DNA from: G963675935 sp963803125
Lineage (GTDB): Bacteria; Planctomycetota; Planctomycetia; Pirellulales; Thermoguttaceae
Direction: 5' to 3'
Assembly: GCA_963803125.1 (NCBI GenBank)
Contig: CAWDLR010000003.1
Location: 3,100,001 to 3,164,000, forward strand
Length of the DNA stretch: 64,000 nt
Each line of letters begins with the position of its first letter. Position 1 is the first letter of the stretch. The notes under the pieces are model-generated. The model worked only from the letters and a program-made list of their open reading frames with translations. It ran no database searches and had not been told where the DNA came from. Shown here one piece after another: positions 18,172 to 25,800 of this stretch. The position numbers and the translations under genes were made by a program.

Positions 18172-19442
18172 TACTCCTTGCGCACTTCCACCCGCAAGCT
18201 GCCGGCGTTGTCGTCCAACTCGCCGGCCGAATCGTTGATCTTCAGGAAGAGCGTGCCGGTTTGCGCGGGCGAGAGGGTCGCGCCCAACCCTATGACTGTC
18301 GAGCGAAGCAGCGCGGTCGTGCTGCCTGGCGGCGGATGATCGGGCCGCACCGCAGCCAGCAGAATGCCGAGCGGGCGGCCCTGGTAATAGCGAATCGACA
18401 CCCCGCCCGGCTCGCACCACCAGACCTTCGTCGTCTTGGCCACTTGATAACGGCCGGCGGCGGTCAAGCGGTACGTGCGGCCGGCCTCCAGCCGCAGGCC
18501 GCTGTTCTGCCAGCCGCGGTCGGCGGCCACCACGACCTCCGCCCCTCCCCGCGGCAGCGGCTTGCCCGGCGTGAAATCGACCGCCGTGCGGGCCACGTCA
18601 TAGCCGTATTCCATGCCGGTGACCATCAACTCCCACTGCTCGCACAGCTCCTGCCAATCGGGCTTGAACAGCCGATAGAACCGCTTGTTGAACTCGGGAT
18701 CCCGCACAAAGCCGACGAGTTGGCGAAATCGCTGCTGGTAGCGGGGGTGGCGATCCAGCAGGGTGACCGCCGCCCAGCACCAGGCGTAGGATTCGTCCGC
18801 GGGGAACGCCGAGTCGGGAAACTCGAGCACCGCCGCAAGCCGCAGCGCCCGCCGCCGCGCCACCAGGTCCTGGATCGTGCGAACCCTCCCCCAGCCCGCC
18901 GATTCCGCGCGGCTCCGCGGCATGTAGCCGAGCGTCAACCGGCCGTCGCGCCATTGGTGCGTACCGAGGTACTCGGCCATTCCCTCTTTGTACCACGGCG
19001 CCCCCGCGCCTCCCAATACCGCAAACATGAAGCAGTGCGTTCCTTCGTGCAGGAACAACTCACGGCGTTGGTAATCGCTCGCTTGTTCCAGCAGCCAGAA
19101 CCTCTCGCCTCCCGGTGCGGAATAGCCGTCGCGAAGCCTCTGGAGGTTGCCGGGCAGCAAACCCGCCGCCACGAAACGGGCCTTGCCGCTCATCAGGCAA
19201 CACTCCACGCGCCACCTCGGCACGCTCTTTTGATCGATGCCGAAGTAGCAGCACCACTGCGGAAACGCCTGGTCGAAAATTGCCGGTAGGCGGTCGATCT
19301 CCGGCCCGGAAAGATCAGTGTAGAGCGTCAGCCGCTTGCCGGAGAGCGTGCGGATGCCGGCCGCCTCCGCCCGCACATCGCCCGCCGCCACCCAGAGCAG
19401 CGTGGCCAGCGACAGATTCAGTAGTATTCTCGCTCGCTTCAC
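18171..19442 (-). CDS. Secreted putative zinc metallopeptidase (HEXXH, peptidase MA-like)
   Basis: A 423-residue exported protein. From a GTG start the signal peptide is MKRARILLNLSLATLLWVA with cleavage after RAEA. The catalytic-looking motif is ELFLHEGTHCFMF (HEGTH at residues 132-136), followed by WYKEGMAEYLGTH, which supplies a downstream Glu as in gluzincin and MA-type peptidases. The C-terminal third, after VDFTPGKPLP, is beta-rich (YRLTAAGRYQVAKTTKVWWC; TLFLKINDSAGELDDN) and resembles the PA-IL/LecA-like carbohydrate-binding sandwich often added to planctomycete secreted enzymes. Peptidase activity and any sugar binding are inference. The gene stands alone, divergent from the transporter lipoprotein. 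Confidence 0.7.
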   Translation of the reverse strand: MKRARILLNLSLATLLWVAAGDVRAEAAGIRTLSGKRLTLYTDLSGPEIDRLPAIFDQAFPQWCCYFGIDQKSVPRWRVECCLMSGKARFVAAGLLPGNLQRLRDGYSAPGGERFWLLEQASDYQRRELFLHEGTHCFMFAVLGGAGAPWYKEGMAEYLGTHQWRDGRLTLGYMPRSRAESAGWGRVRTIQDLVARRRALRLAAVLEFPDSAFPADESYAWCWAAVTLLDRHPRYQQRFRQLVGFVRDPEFNKRFYRLFKPDWQELCEQWELMVTGMEYGYDVARTAVDFTPGKPLPRGGAEVVVAADRGWQNSGLRLEAGRTYRLTAAGRYQVAKTTKVWWCEPGGVSIRYYQGRPLGILLAAVRPDHPPPGSTTALLRSTVIGLGATLSPAQTGTLFLKINDSAGELDDNAGSLRVEVRKE

Positions 19443-19513
19443 GACCAGTCCCAATGCACAATCAAATGTGCTATCGTTAGTATAGTCCGTAGAACCGTTA
19501 AGAGGAATTGCCC

Positions 19514-20522
19514 ATGCGCTGCACAGGTCTCTTGATCTGCCTGTTGTTAGCAGGCTGCTGGCGCTCGACTGGTCCCGAGGTGGTGGTCTACACGAGTCTG
19601 GACTCCGAGTTCTCCCGGCCGGTTCTGCAACGTTTTGCGGCGGCCAGCGACGTCGCGGTCCTGCCGAAGTTCGAACGTCGAGTCGACGAAGACCGTCGGC
19701 CTGGCCGAGGCGATTATCGCCGAAAAGGACCGCCCGCGCTGCGACGTCTTCTGGAACAACGAGATTCTGCACACGCTGCGGCTGAAGCGGCTGGGGCTGC
19801 TTGAGGCCTACCAGCCGCCGATCGCCGACCAGTATCCCGCCGCCTACCGCGACCCCGAAGGCTATTGGCACGGATTCGCCGCCCGCGCCCGGGTGCTGAT
19901 CGTCAACACCAAGCTCCTCAACAAGCGGGATCGACCCGCGTCGATTCTCGATCTGGCCGATCCGAAGTGGCGTGGCAAAGCGGCGATGGCCAAGCCGTTG
20001 TTCGGCACGACCGCCACGCACGCCGCCTGCCTGTTCGCCGTCTGGGGCGACCGCCGCGCCAAGCAGTTTTTCCGGAAGCTCAAACAGAATGACGTGCAAA
20101 TCGTCTCCGGCAACAAGCAGGTGGCGATGGCCGTCGGAGGCGGACAGGCCGACTTCGGCCTGACCGACACCGACGACGCGCTGGAAGAGATCGAGAAGGG
20201 AATGCCGGTGGCGATCGTCTATCCCGACCAGCAGCCCGGCGGGCTGGGCACGCTCTTCATCCCCAACACGCTGGCGATCCTTCGCAGCTGTCCGCATCCG
20301 GCGGCGGCGCGGCAACTGGTCGATTACCTGCTTTCGCCCGCGGTCGAAACGATGCTGGCCGCCGGCCCCAGCGCCCAGATTCCGCTGAACCCCCACGTCC
20401 CCGCCCCAACCCGCGTCAAGACCCCGCAGTCCGTTCGCCCCATGCAGGTCGATTTCGCCGCCGCCGCCGAAAAGTGGGACGCCGCCGCCAAGTTCTTGCA
20501 GAATGAATTCGCGGGAGGATGA
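19514..20522 (+). CDS. ABC transporter substrate-binding lipoprotein (iron/thiamine type), frameshifted
   Basis: A periplasmic binding protein of about 335 residues, AfuA/FutA or thiamine-like. The lipoprotein signal is MRCTGLLICLLLAGC. The mature start is EVVVYTSLDSEFSRPVL. After a +1 shift at about 19676 the frame continues through EAIIAEKDRPRCDVFWNNE, YWHGFAARARVLIVNTKLL, KPLFGTTATHAACLF and GGGQADFGLTDTDDA, to PHPAAARQLVDYLLSPAVE. The shift is one extra base in GTTCGAACGTCGAG. The typical partner permease and ATPase genes are absent. GAGGA precedes the ATG at a good distance. Confidence 0.85.
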
Positions 20523-20526
20523 GGCC

Positions 20527-20602
20527 GCTCAGTAGGCCCCGCTTGTCGAGCGGGGCTTTCGGTTCCCGCACACAAGTCCCGCTCGGCAAGCGGGACCTAC
20601 AA
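20527..20602. repeat. CCCGCTCGGCAAGCGGG palindrome pair
   Basis: Two hairpins, TAGGCCCCGCTTGTCGAGCG and GTCCCGCTCGGCAAGCGGGA, in inverted arrangement directly after the lipoprotein gene. The second half recurs alone at 41278-41302. Confidence 0.85.
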
Positions 20603-20676
20603 CGACTGTCGCAGCGAGTCGCCCCGATAGCTCGCCCATCGGGGAGACAAAAGGGGTCGGGAGTCTTTTCATCGCC

Positions 20677-20868
20677 CTATCCTGGCGTGGCTACTGTTCG
20701 CGGCATGCCGTTTGCCGCGCGGGCTTCCATACATACTTGAATCGCTTCGCGGATGTTGGCCACCGCTTCGTCGTCAGTTCTCCCCTGAGAAATACAGCCG
20801 GGGATCGTGGGGCATTCCACAACGACCATGCCGCTCTCATCACGTTCCAGGGTCACGAGCAGCTTCAT
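20677..20868 (-). CDS. HicB-like antitoxin-fold protein, orphan
   Basis: A 63-residue protein with the partial RNase-H-like fold of HicB antitoxins: MKLLVTLERDESGMVVVECP, then IPGCISQGRTDDEAVANIRE and AIQVCMEAR. No HicA toxin gene with its conserved GSHH-type segment was found next to it, and there is no C-terminal DNA-binding helix-turn-helix. It may therefore be a solitary family member. GGGAGG precedes the chosen ATG; an upstream start would add five residues. Confidence 0.8.
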   Translation of the reverse strand: MKLLVTLERDESGMVVVECPTIPGCISQGRTDDEAVANIREAIQVCMEARAANGMPRTVATPG

Positions 20869-20912
20869 GAAACCACCTCCCACACCAGTCTAACGGCGCT
20901 GCCTCTATGGCG

Positions 20913-22049
20913 TCAACCGACGCCCGCCCGCTTCTTCGCCACCGTCGCCAGCAACGTCTTCTGCGGATTGGCGAACTTGGCGATCCCCTCGGCCATCAGC
21001 GTCGCTTCGAGCTTCTGCATGTCAACCAGCCGGTCGATCTCGGCGACGACGGCGGGCGGGGGGAGTTGATCGACCTGGCGGGTGAACGTGCGGCCGCTGT
21101 TGGCCACCGCTTCGTTGGTGGCGGGCGGATTCGTCTGGATGTCGCTGCCGGCAAACGCCTCGACGTACTTCCACGGCGGATCGGAGGGCTTCTTCGTGCC
21201 CGTGCTGGCAAAGACGATCTCCTGCCGCAAGGGCGTGGCGTGGGCGGCCCAGAATTGCCGGTTGTCGGCCCAAATCCGCTTGGCGTTCAGTATGCCGACC
21301 ATCCCCTGGGCCTGCGGCGAGAGCTGTGGCACGGCCTTCTCGGTATAAACGTCCAACCGCGAGACGAAAATGCTGTAAACACTCTTGAACGCATCGAGAC
21401 TCTTGCGGCGCTGCGCCCTGCGCCAAACCGCCTCGCGGGCCTGGCGATACTGTGGCGAGGTGAAGATCAGCGTGACGTTGACCGTCACCCCGGCGGCCAC
21501 CAGGTCTTCGAGGGCGTCGAGCCCGGCGGGCGTGGCGGGCACCTTGATCATGCGGTTCGGCTGGTTCGCCGACCACTCCCGCCCCAGCCGCACGTACTCG
21601 CTCACCCGCTTCGCGTGCGGCAGAGGGGAAAAGGGGACAGGTCCAATTTCTGCGCAGCACCCTCCGGGCCGTTCCGGGAAATTGGACCTGTCCCCTTTTC
21701 CCGACGGCACGTTCCATGCCGGGTCTTCCAGCAGCGGATCGAGCTCGAAACTGACGTAGCCGTCGTCGCCGCGGGTCGCCTGCCACACCGGCAGGAAGAC
21801 CTGTTGCGCGTCGCGGACCAACAGGTCGGTCAGTTGCCAGGCGATCGTGCTATCGTCCGAGCCTTGCCGCACCAGCCGATCGAGCTCGGCGTCGAACCGC
21901 CCGGTGGCGATCAGATCGGCGACGATGATCGGGTTGGAAGTGGCGCCGCTGGCCCCCATCGCGCGATTCGAGCGGACCAGATCCGGGTCGATCGAGTCGA
22001 GCCAGAGTTTGGTGCCCGAAGCCAACAGCGATTCGATCGAGCGTGACAT
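20913..22049 (-). CDS. Transaldolase with in-frame palindrome insertion
   Basis: A 378-residue class I aldolase of the pentose phosphate pathway, which moves dihydroxyacetone units between sugar phosphates. Motifs are LWLDSIDPDLV, GATSNPIIVADLI, VSFELDPLLEDPAWN, the Schiff-base lysine block NRMIKVPATPAGLDALE, and GVTVNVTLIFTSPQY. About 26 extra residues (GKGDRSNFPERPGGCCAEIG and following) from the 21624-21703 palindrome sit between DPAWNVPS and LPHAKRVSEYV, where the family is continuous. The frame is not interrupted. The insert falls in a surface region before the helix that precedes the catalytic strand, so the enzyme may still fold; that is inference. Confidence 0.92.
   Translation of the reverse strand: MSRSIESLLASGTKLWLDSIDPDLVRSNRAMGASGATSNPIIVADLIATGRFDAELDRLVRQGSDDSTIAWQLTDLLVRDAQQVFLPVWQATRGDDGYVSFELDPLLEDPAWNVPSGKGDRSNFPERPGGCCAEIGPVPFSPLPHAKRVSEYVRLGREWSANQPNRMIKVPATPAGLDALEDLVAAGVTVNVTLIFTSPQYRQAREAVWRRAQRRKSLDAFKSVYSIFVSRLDVYTEKAVPQLSPQAQGMVGILNAKRIWADNRQFWAAHATPLRQEIVFASTGTKKPSDPPWKYVEAFAGSDIQTNPPATNEAVANSGRTFTRQVDQLPPPAVVAEIDRLVDMQKLEATLMAEGIAKFANPQKTLLATVAKKRAGVG
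21624..21703. repeat. GGGGACAGG palindrome copy, in frame inside transaldolase
   Basis: An 80-bp inverted repeat with the GGTCCAATTT stem variant and the same CCGGAACGGCCC loop as the other copies, inserted in the sense orientation of its host gene. The host reads it in the same frame as the copies at 235 and 31010. Confidence 0.95.
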
Positions 22050-22082
22050 GACTTCATCCTCCTTGAACCGTCGGCACGCGGT

Positions 22083-23132
22083 TCACTCGTAGGGGAATTT
22101 CCGTTCCCTCCAGGTCCAGTTCTTGGCGGCGTCGCTTTTGACCAGCCGGCGCTGGATGAAGTCGGCGATCACCGAGGCCAGATTGAACTTCGGATCGAGC
22201 AACCTCGTGCCTTGCAGCTTGGTGTCCAGATCGTTCCAAATCAGCGTCTGCCTATCGAGTTTGTCGTCGCCGACCGGCTCCGGATGCGAGCGGGCGAAGA
22301 TGCCGTACAGCCGCTTGGCTTCCGACTGGGCCTTGGCGTCCTGCCTGCCGGCAACGATCATCACGGCGATGTCGCGCTGCACGTGGGGATCGATGGCGGC
22401 CTTGCGGGTCGGCAGGCCGCGGAACGAAAGCTCCGGCGAAATCAGCACCAGCGCCTTGACGAAGCAGCCGACTTTGTAGTCGGCCCGCGGCACCTGGTTG
22501 CGTTCCTGGTCCATCGTGTCGGCCAGGGTGAAATTCAGGGCCACCGACGCCCCCATCTCGGCGCCGACGATGCAGAGCTTGTCGATGTTCAATTCGCCGG
22601 CGTTGTTCTTCTCCCAGAGAAAGTCCTTGACCGCCCGCATGTCCTGCGTGACCATCAGACCGAACTGATTGGGGGTGAGCTTCGCGGCCTCTAGCGTGTC
22701 GTCGCGACTGTAGCCGACGCGGCGGATGCTCTCGCCGTGCCCGCGCAGATCGGGCACGATCACGGCGTAACCCGACTTTTGCAAGGCGCGGGCAAGATCC
22801 TTGTACTCGTTGCGACCCTGCTTCAGGCCGTGCAGCAGCACGATCGGGATGGCCTGCTTGCCCTTTCCCTCGTCGATCTCATCGCCCACCGCGCCCGGGT
22901 AGTACGTCAGCGCCAGTTGCAGGCCGTCGCGGGTGCGGCGCACCAGGTCTTTTTCCAGCTTTGCCGGCGACGCCGCCTTGCCGCTGTTTTCGTCGGCCTT
23001 CTTCTCCTCGGCAAGCGCGGAGATAGAAGGCGCCGCTTCCAGCGCCGCCGCCGCGACCGCCAAGACAATGCAGCGCCATAGGCTGCGGCCAGAGCGTCCG
23101 GCGAGCGGCGAAGTGCATCGTCTGATGTGCAT
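22083..23132 (-). CDS. Alpha/beta-hydrolase-fold protein lacking the usual serine
   Basis: A 349-residue exported protein with a signal-like N-terminus (LWRCIVLAVAAAALEAAPS) and a Glu/Lys-rich linker. The alpha/beta hydrolase core is IPIVLLHGLKQGRNEYKDLA (oxyanion region), YAVIVPDLRGHGESIR, then the nucleophile elbow CIVGAEMGASVALNF. The elbow position normally occupied by Ser in GxSxG is Glu (GAEMG), so ordinary esterase chemistry is unlikely. The His region is not obvious. It may be a binding or scaffold protein, or use a different mechanism. It lies just upstream of transaldolase in the same direction. Confidence 0.8.
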   Translation of the reverse strand: MHIRRCTSPLAGRSGRSLWRCIVLAVAAAALEAAPSISALAEEKKADENSGKAASPAKLEKDLVRRTRDGLQLALTYYPGAVGDEIDEGKGKQAIPIVLLHGLKQGRNEYKDLARALQKSGYAVIVPDLRGHGESIRRVGYSRDDTLEAAKLTPNQFGLMVTQDMRAVKDFLWEKNNAGELNIDKLCIVGAEMGASVALNFTLADTMDQERNQVPRADYKVGCFVKALVLISPELSFRGLPTRKAAIDPHVQRDIAVMIVAGRQDAKAQSEAKRLYGIFARSHPEPVGDDKLDRQTLIWNDLDTKLQGTRLLDPKFNLASVIADFIQRRLVKSDAAKNWTWRERKFPYE

Positions 23133-23241
23133 AAAAGAATGCCCTGCGAAGAGCCGGGCGGTCGATAGCGGCCCACTTAATAGTAGATGCGCAGGGGCCG
23201 CGAGTCAACCTCGCGGCAAGCGATTGTAGGCGTTGGTCCGT

Positions 23242-23275
23242 ATCAGCGCTTCCCTTCGGGGCGCGGCTAAACGGC
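23242..23275 (-). repeat. GTTTAGCCGCGCCCCGAAGG dispersed repeat
   Basis: A reverse-orientation copy of the roughly 30-bp repeat also found at 34988, 37884 and 40759. Here it lies between the hydrolase-fold gene and the small membrane-protein gene. Confidence 0.85.
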
Positions 23276-23343
23276 CGATTGAAAACCAAGCGCCGCGGCG
23301 CCGCGGGCGTTGGTCATGGACACCATGACCGGTCTCACTTCAC

Positions 23344-23853
23344 TCACGTAGGGCACAACGCCGGCGGCTTGCCGCTGTAGGTCCGCTTCAAATGGCCGTC
23401 GGGAAGCAGCATCACCCCGCCGATCGTCACGTCGCGGACGACGGCCCATTCTGAGTCCAGGGTGCAAGCGGTGTAGTCCTCCGTGATCTTCTTCAGCCGT
23501 ACGCCGGGAATGTTCGGCAGGCTGGGCGAAGGGGGGACCTCGAAAGGATTCTCCGAATTGGCCGCCGGGCCGCCGCCGGCCGACGGCGAACGAAACGGAT
23601 CGTCGTTGTCGCCGGGCTCCTTCTCCGCTGGTGTCTTCTCCGGCGGTTTCCCCTCGGGCGGCGCGGCCTGGGCGTCGCCGCTCTCGGGCGGCGGCTCGCC
23701 GGCGTCGCCCAACGTATTCACTTGAACCAGCACGTCCCGCTGCTTCGTCTCCTCGAACACCACTCGATGGAAGAACAGCCCGTACACCAGCGCAGAGCTT
23801 CCCATCAAGAACAAGACGAGCAGAAGCAGCAGTCGCGGCACTCGGCGTCTCAT
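23344..23853 (-). CDS. Single-span membrane protein of unknown function
   Basis: A 169-residue protein. One N-terminal membrane helix (RRVPRLLLLLVLFLMGSSALVYGLFF) is followed by HRVVFEETKQRDVLVQVNTLG, a Pro/Glu/Gly-rich linker (residues 48-115) and a small C-terminal domain (IPGVRLKKITEDYTACTLDSEWAV region). No family was recognised. Its start lies 4 bases after the stop of the AhpD-like gene, in the same direction, so it is probably the last gene of the selD operon. Confidence 0.65.
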   Translation of the reverse strand: MRRRVPRLLLLLVLFLMGSSALVYGLFFHRVVFEETKQRDVLVQVNTLGDAGEPPPESGDAQAAPPEGKPPEKTPAEKEPGDNDDPFRSPSAGGGPAANSENPFEVPPSPSLPNIPGVRLKKITEDYTACTLDSEWAVVRDVTIGGVMLLPDGHLKRTYSGKPPALCPT

Positions 23854-23857
23854 CTGG

Positions 23858-24183
23858 TCAGTTCTTCCGCAAGCGGTTATAGAATACCATTGCTGGCGAT
23901 CCGCCGAAGGCGACGCCCAGCCAGGCCGCTTCGTCGATCTCCTCCTGCGAGAAACCCATCGCGCGGGCCTTCTTCAAGTGGTTTATCACGCACGGTTCGC
24001 AACGGGCCAACACCGACAGCGCGATGGCGATCGCCTGCTTGGTCTTCGCATCGAGCGCCCCGCCGCGCCGCTGGCCTGGAGAAATTCCTGGAACTTCCGC
24101 TCGACCGCGGTAATGCCTCCGCTGCCGCCGCCAGCGGCGCCCGCGGCTTGATCGGAATGGTGATTCGGGTCACAGCAAGCCAT
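23858..24183 (-). CDS. AhpD-like/carboxymuconolactone decarboxylase-fold protein, frameshifted
   Basis: A protein of about 108 residues once the break is bridged. It begins MACCDPNHHSDQAAG after GGAGG. It then shifts by one base at about 24060 in a C/G-rich run. The second frame carries the AhpD redox core: DAKTKQAIAIALSVLARCEPC, then VINHLKKARAMGFSQEEID and EAAWLGVAFGGSPAM, ending FYNRLRKN with TGA at 23858. The CEPC pair is the peroxidatic/resolving CxxC. The N-terminal frame is continuous with the end of selD, so a fused product is possible. Being beside selD fits a thiol-redox role. Confidence 0.75.
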
Positions 24184-25454
24184 CGCGCTCGCCTCCGCTG
24201 CCAATGGTACTGGTTTATTATCGGATGGAAAATGGGTGGAAGAAGACGGAATTGGCCGGCGGCGGTCGCAACGCAAGCAGACGCGGCCCGTGCCCGCGGC
24301 GGTGATCCTGCCGATTACCGCGGCCTCGGCCATCCCTGCGGCATGGAGTCGGCCGAGCAACTCGCCCGCCGCCGACGCCGCAACCGCGATCAGCAGGCCG
24401 CCGGAAGTCTGCGGATCGAAGCAGAGATCGAGCATCGCCGGCTGCACGGCCTCGTCGGCCAACAGACAATCGCCCGACGATTCCCGATTCCGCTCGACCG
24501 CCCCGGAAGCGATTGCCTCGGCCAGGCATTCCAACACGCCGGGCAGCAGGGGCAGATCGTCCCAGACGATTTCCACATCGACACCGCTTGCCGCGGCCAT
24601 CGCCCCCAAGTGGCCCATCAGGCCGAAGCCGGTCACGTCGGTGCAGGCGTGGGCGCCAGACTCGATCATCACCCGCGCCGCGTCGCGGTTCAGTGCGGCC
24701 ATCGATCGGGCAGCGGCCTCGACCGCGCCGACAGGGCGCGGCCGATCTGCACCGCGAAAGTGATGATGCCGGTGCCCAGCGGCTTCGTCAGAATCAGACA
24801 GTCGCCGGGCCGGGCGCCGGCATTGGTCACGATCCGCGCGGGATGGATCAATCCGGTGACGGCGAAGCCGGCCTTGACCTCGGGGTCGTTGATGCTGTGT
24901 CCGCCGACGACGGCCACACCCGCCTCAGCCATTTTATCAATGCCGCCGCGAAGGATTTCATGCAGGGCGTCGGTCGGCAGGGTGTGCAGCGGAAACCCGA
25001 CGATGGACAGGGCCGTGATCGGCCGACCGCCCATTGCGTAGACGTCGCTCAAGGAGTTGGCCGCCGCAATCTGCCCGAACGTGTACGGATCGTCGGCCGA
25101 CGGCGAGAAGACGTCAACGGTCTGCACCAGCGCCGTTTCGTCGTCGAGGCGGTAGACGCCCGCGTCGTCGCCGGCCGGGACGCCGACCAGCACGCGCGGA
25201 TCGTGGAAAAATGGCAACCCCGCCAGCACGCGGCCGAGCGTCGCCTTCTCGATCTTCGACGCGCAGCCGGCGCTTTGCACCATGCTCATCAGCCGCACCG
25301 GCCCGGCCTGACCGTTGGCCGACTCGCCGGCGCAAGGGCAAATGTCCTGTTCGCGAAAAACGTCGCAGGGGCAGGACTTCTTGGCGTTGCAGATGCAGTG
25401 TCCCAACCGCATCGAACGCGCCATCACCCGCTTCCGCTTTGCCAAATCCTTCAT
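24184..25454 (-). CDS. selD: Selenide, water dikinase (selenophosphate synthetase), frameshifted
   Basis: Makes selenophosphate, the selenium donor for selenocysteine and seleno-tRNA, from selenide and ATP. The catalytic region is SMVQSAGCASKIEKATLGR: Cys in the Sec/Cys17 position and the essential Lys three residues on. ATP-binding blocks are VGVPAGDDAGVYRLDDETAL, TFGQIAAANSLSDVYAMGG and VVGGHSINDPEVKAGFAVTG. After a one-base break at about 24735 come DVTGFGLMGHLGAMAAASGV and FDPQTSGGLLIAVA. An N-terminal extension of about 50 residues has cysteines in the order CxCx5CxCx8CxC (GHCICNAKKSCPCD...DICPC). The end is unclear: the frame runs without a stop into the AhpD-like gene, while the next frame stops at 24218. 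The start at 25454 is an estimate. Confidence 0.85.
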
Positions 25455-25663
25455 GAGGAACACCGCCACGGATGGTTGACCAGCCTTCATTCTAAGCCTT
25501 GTGGGGGAGCCGTGCAAGCCGCCGTCGGCCTTTCCCCCCTGTTGCAGGCGGCGGCCATTGTGGGGTAAAATCGCGGCAGGATGAACGGATCGCGAGCCGC
25601 TTGCGTACGGACGGTTACGCAAGAGAGACGCAAAGAGAACCCCGGGCAGGAGGGCATGATGGA

Positions 25664-25726
25664 ATGAGACGGTTGACGCTGGCAATTCTGCTCTTGGTTG
25701 GTTTTCTGTCGCTGCCCGGCTGTTGA
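25664..25726 (+). CDS. Short lipoprotein-signal peptide ending at UGA after the lipobox Cys
   Basis: Twenty codons, MRRLTLAILLLVGFLSLPGC, form a perfect lipoprotein signal with lipobox LPGC, then TGA. Without that TGA the frame would continue for 25 codons (PGKKRG...REVRK) and stop exactly across the ATG of the next gene (AAAATGATG), a classic overlap. So the reading frame was probably once longer. Either the TGA is a nonsense change, or it is recoded, or this is now a leader peptide. No homology claimed. Confidence 0.4.
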   Translation: MRRLTLAILLLVGFLSLPGC

Positions 25727-25800
25727 CCGGGGAAGAAAAGGGGGGCCGCGTCGGGTCCCGCGGCGGAAAAATCGCAGCAAGTCGATCGCGAGGTGCGAAA

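Noticed and set aside
19443..20396. Open minus-strand frame upstream of the HEXXH gene
   Set aside because: It lies opposite the binding-protein gene, which has clear family motifs; the signal peptide at the GTG marks the true start.
20677..20868. Complete HicAB toxin-antitoxin pair
   Set aside because: Only the HicB-like protein is present; no HicA-like frame was found on either side.
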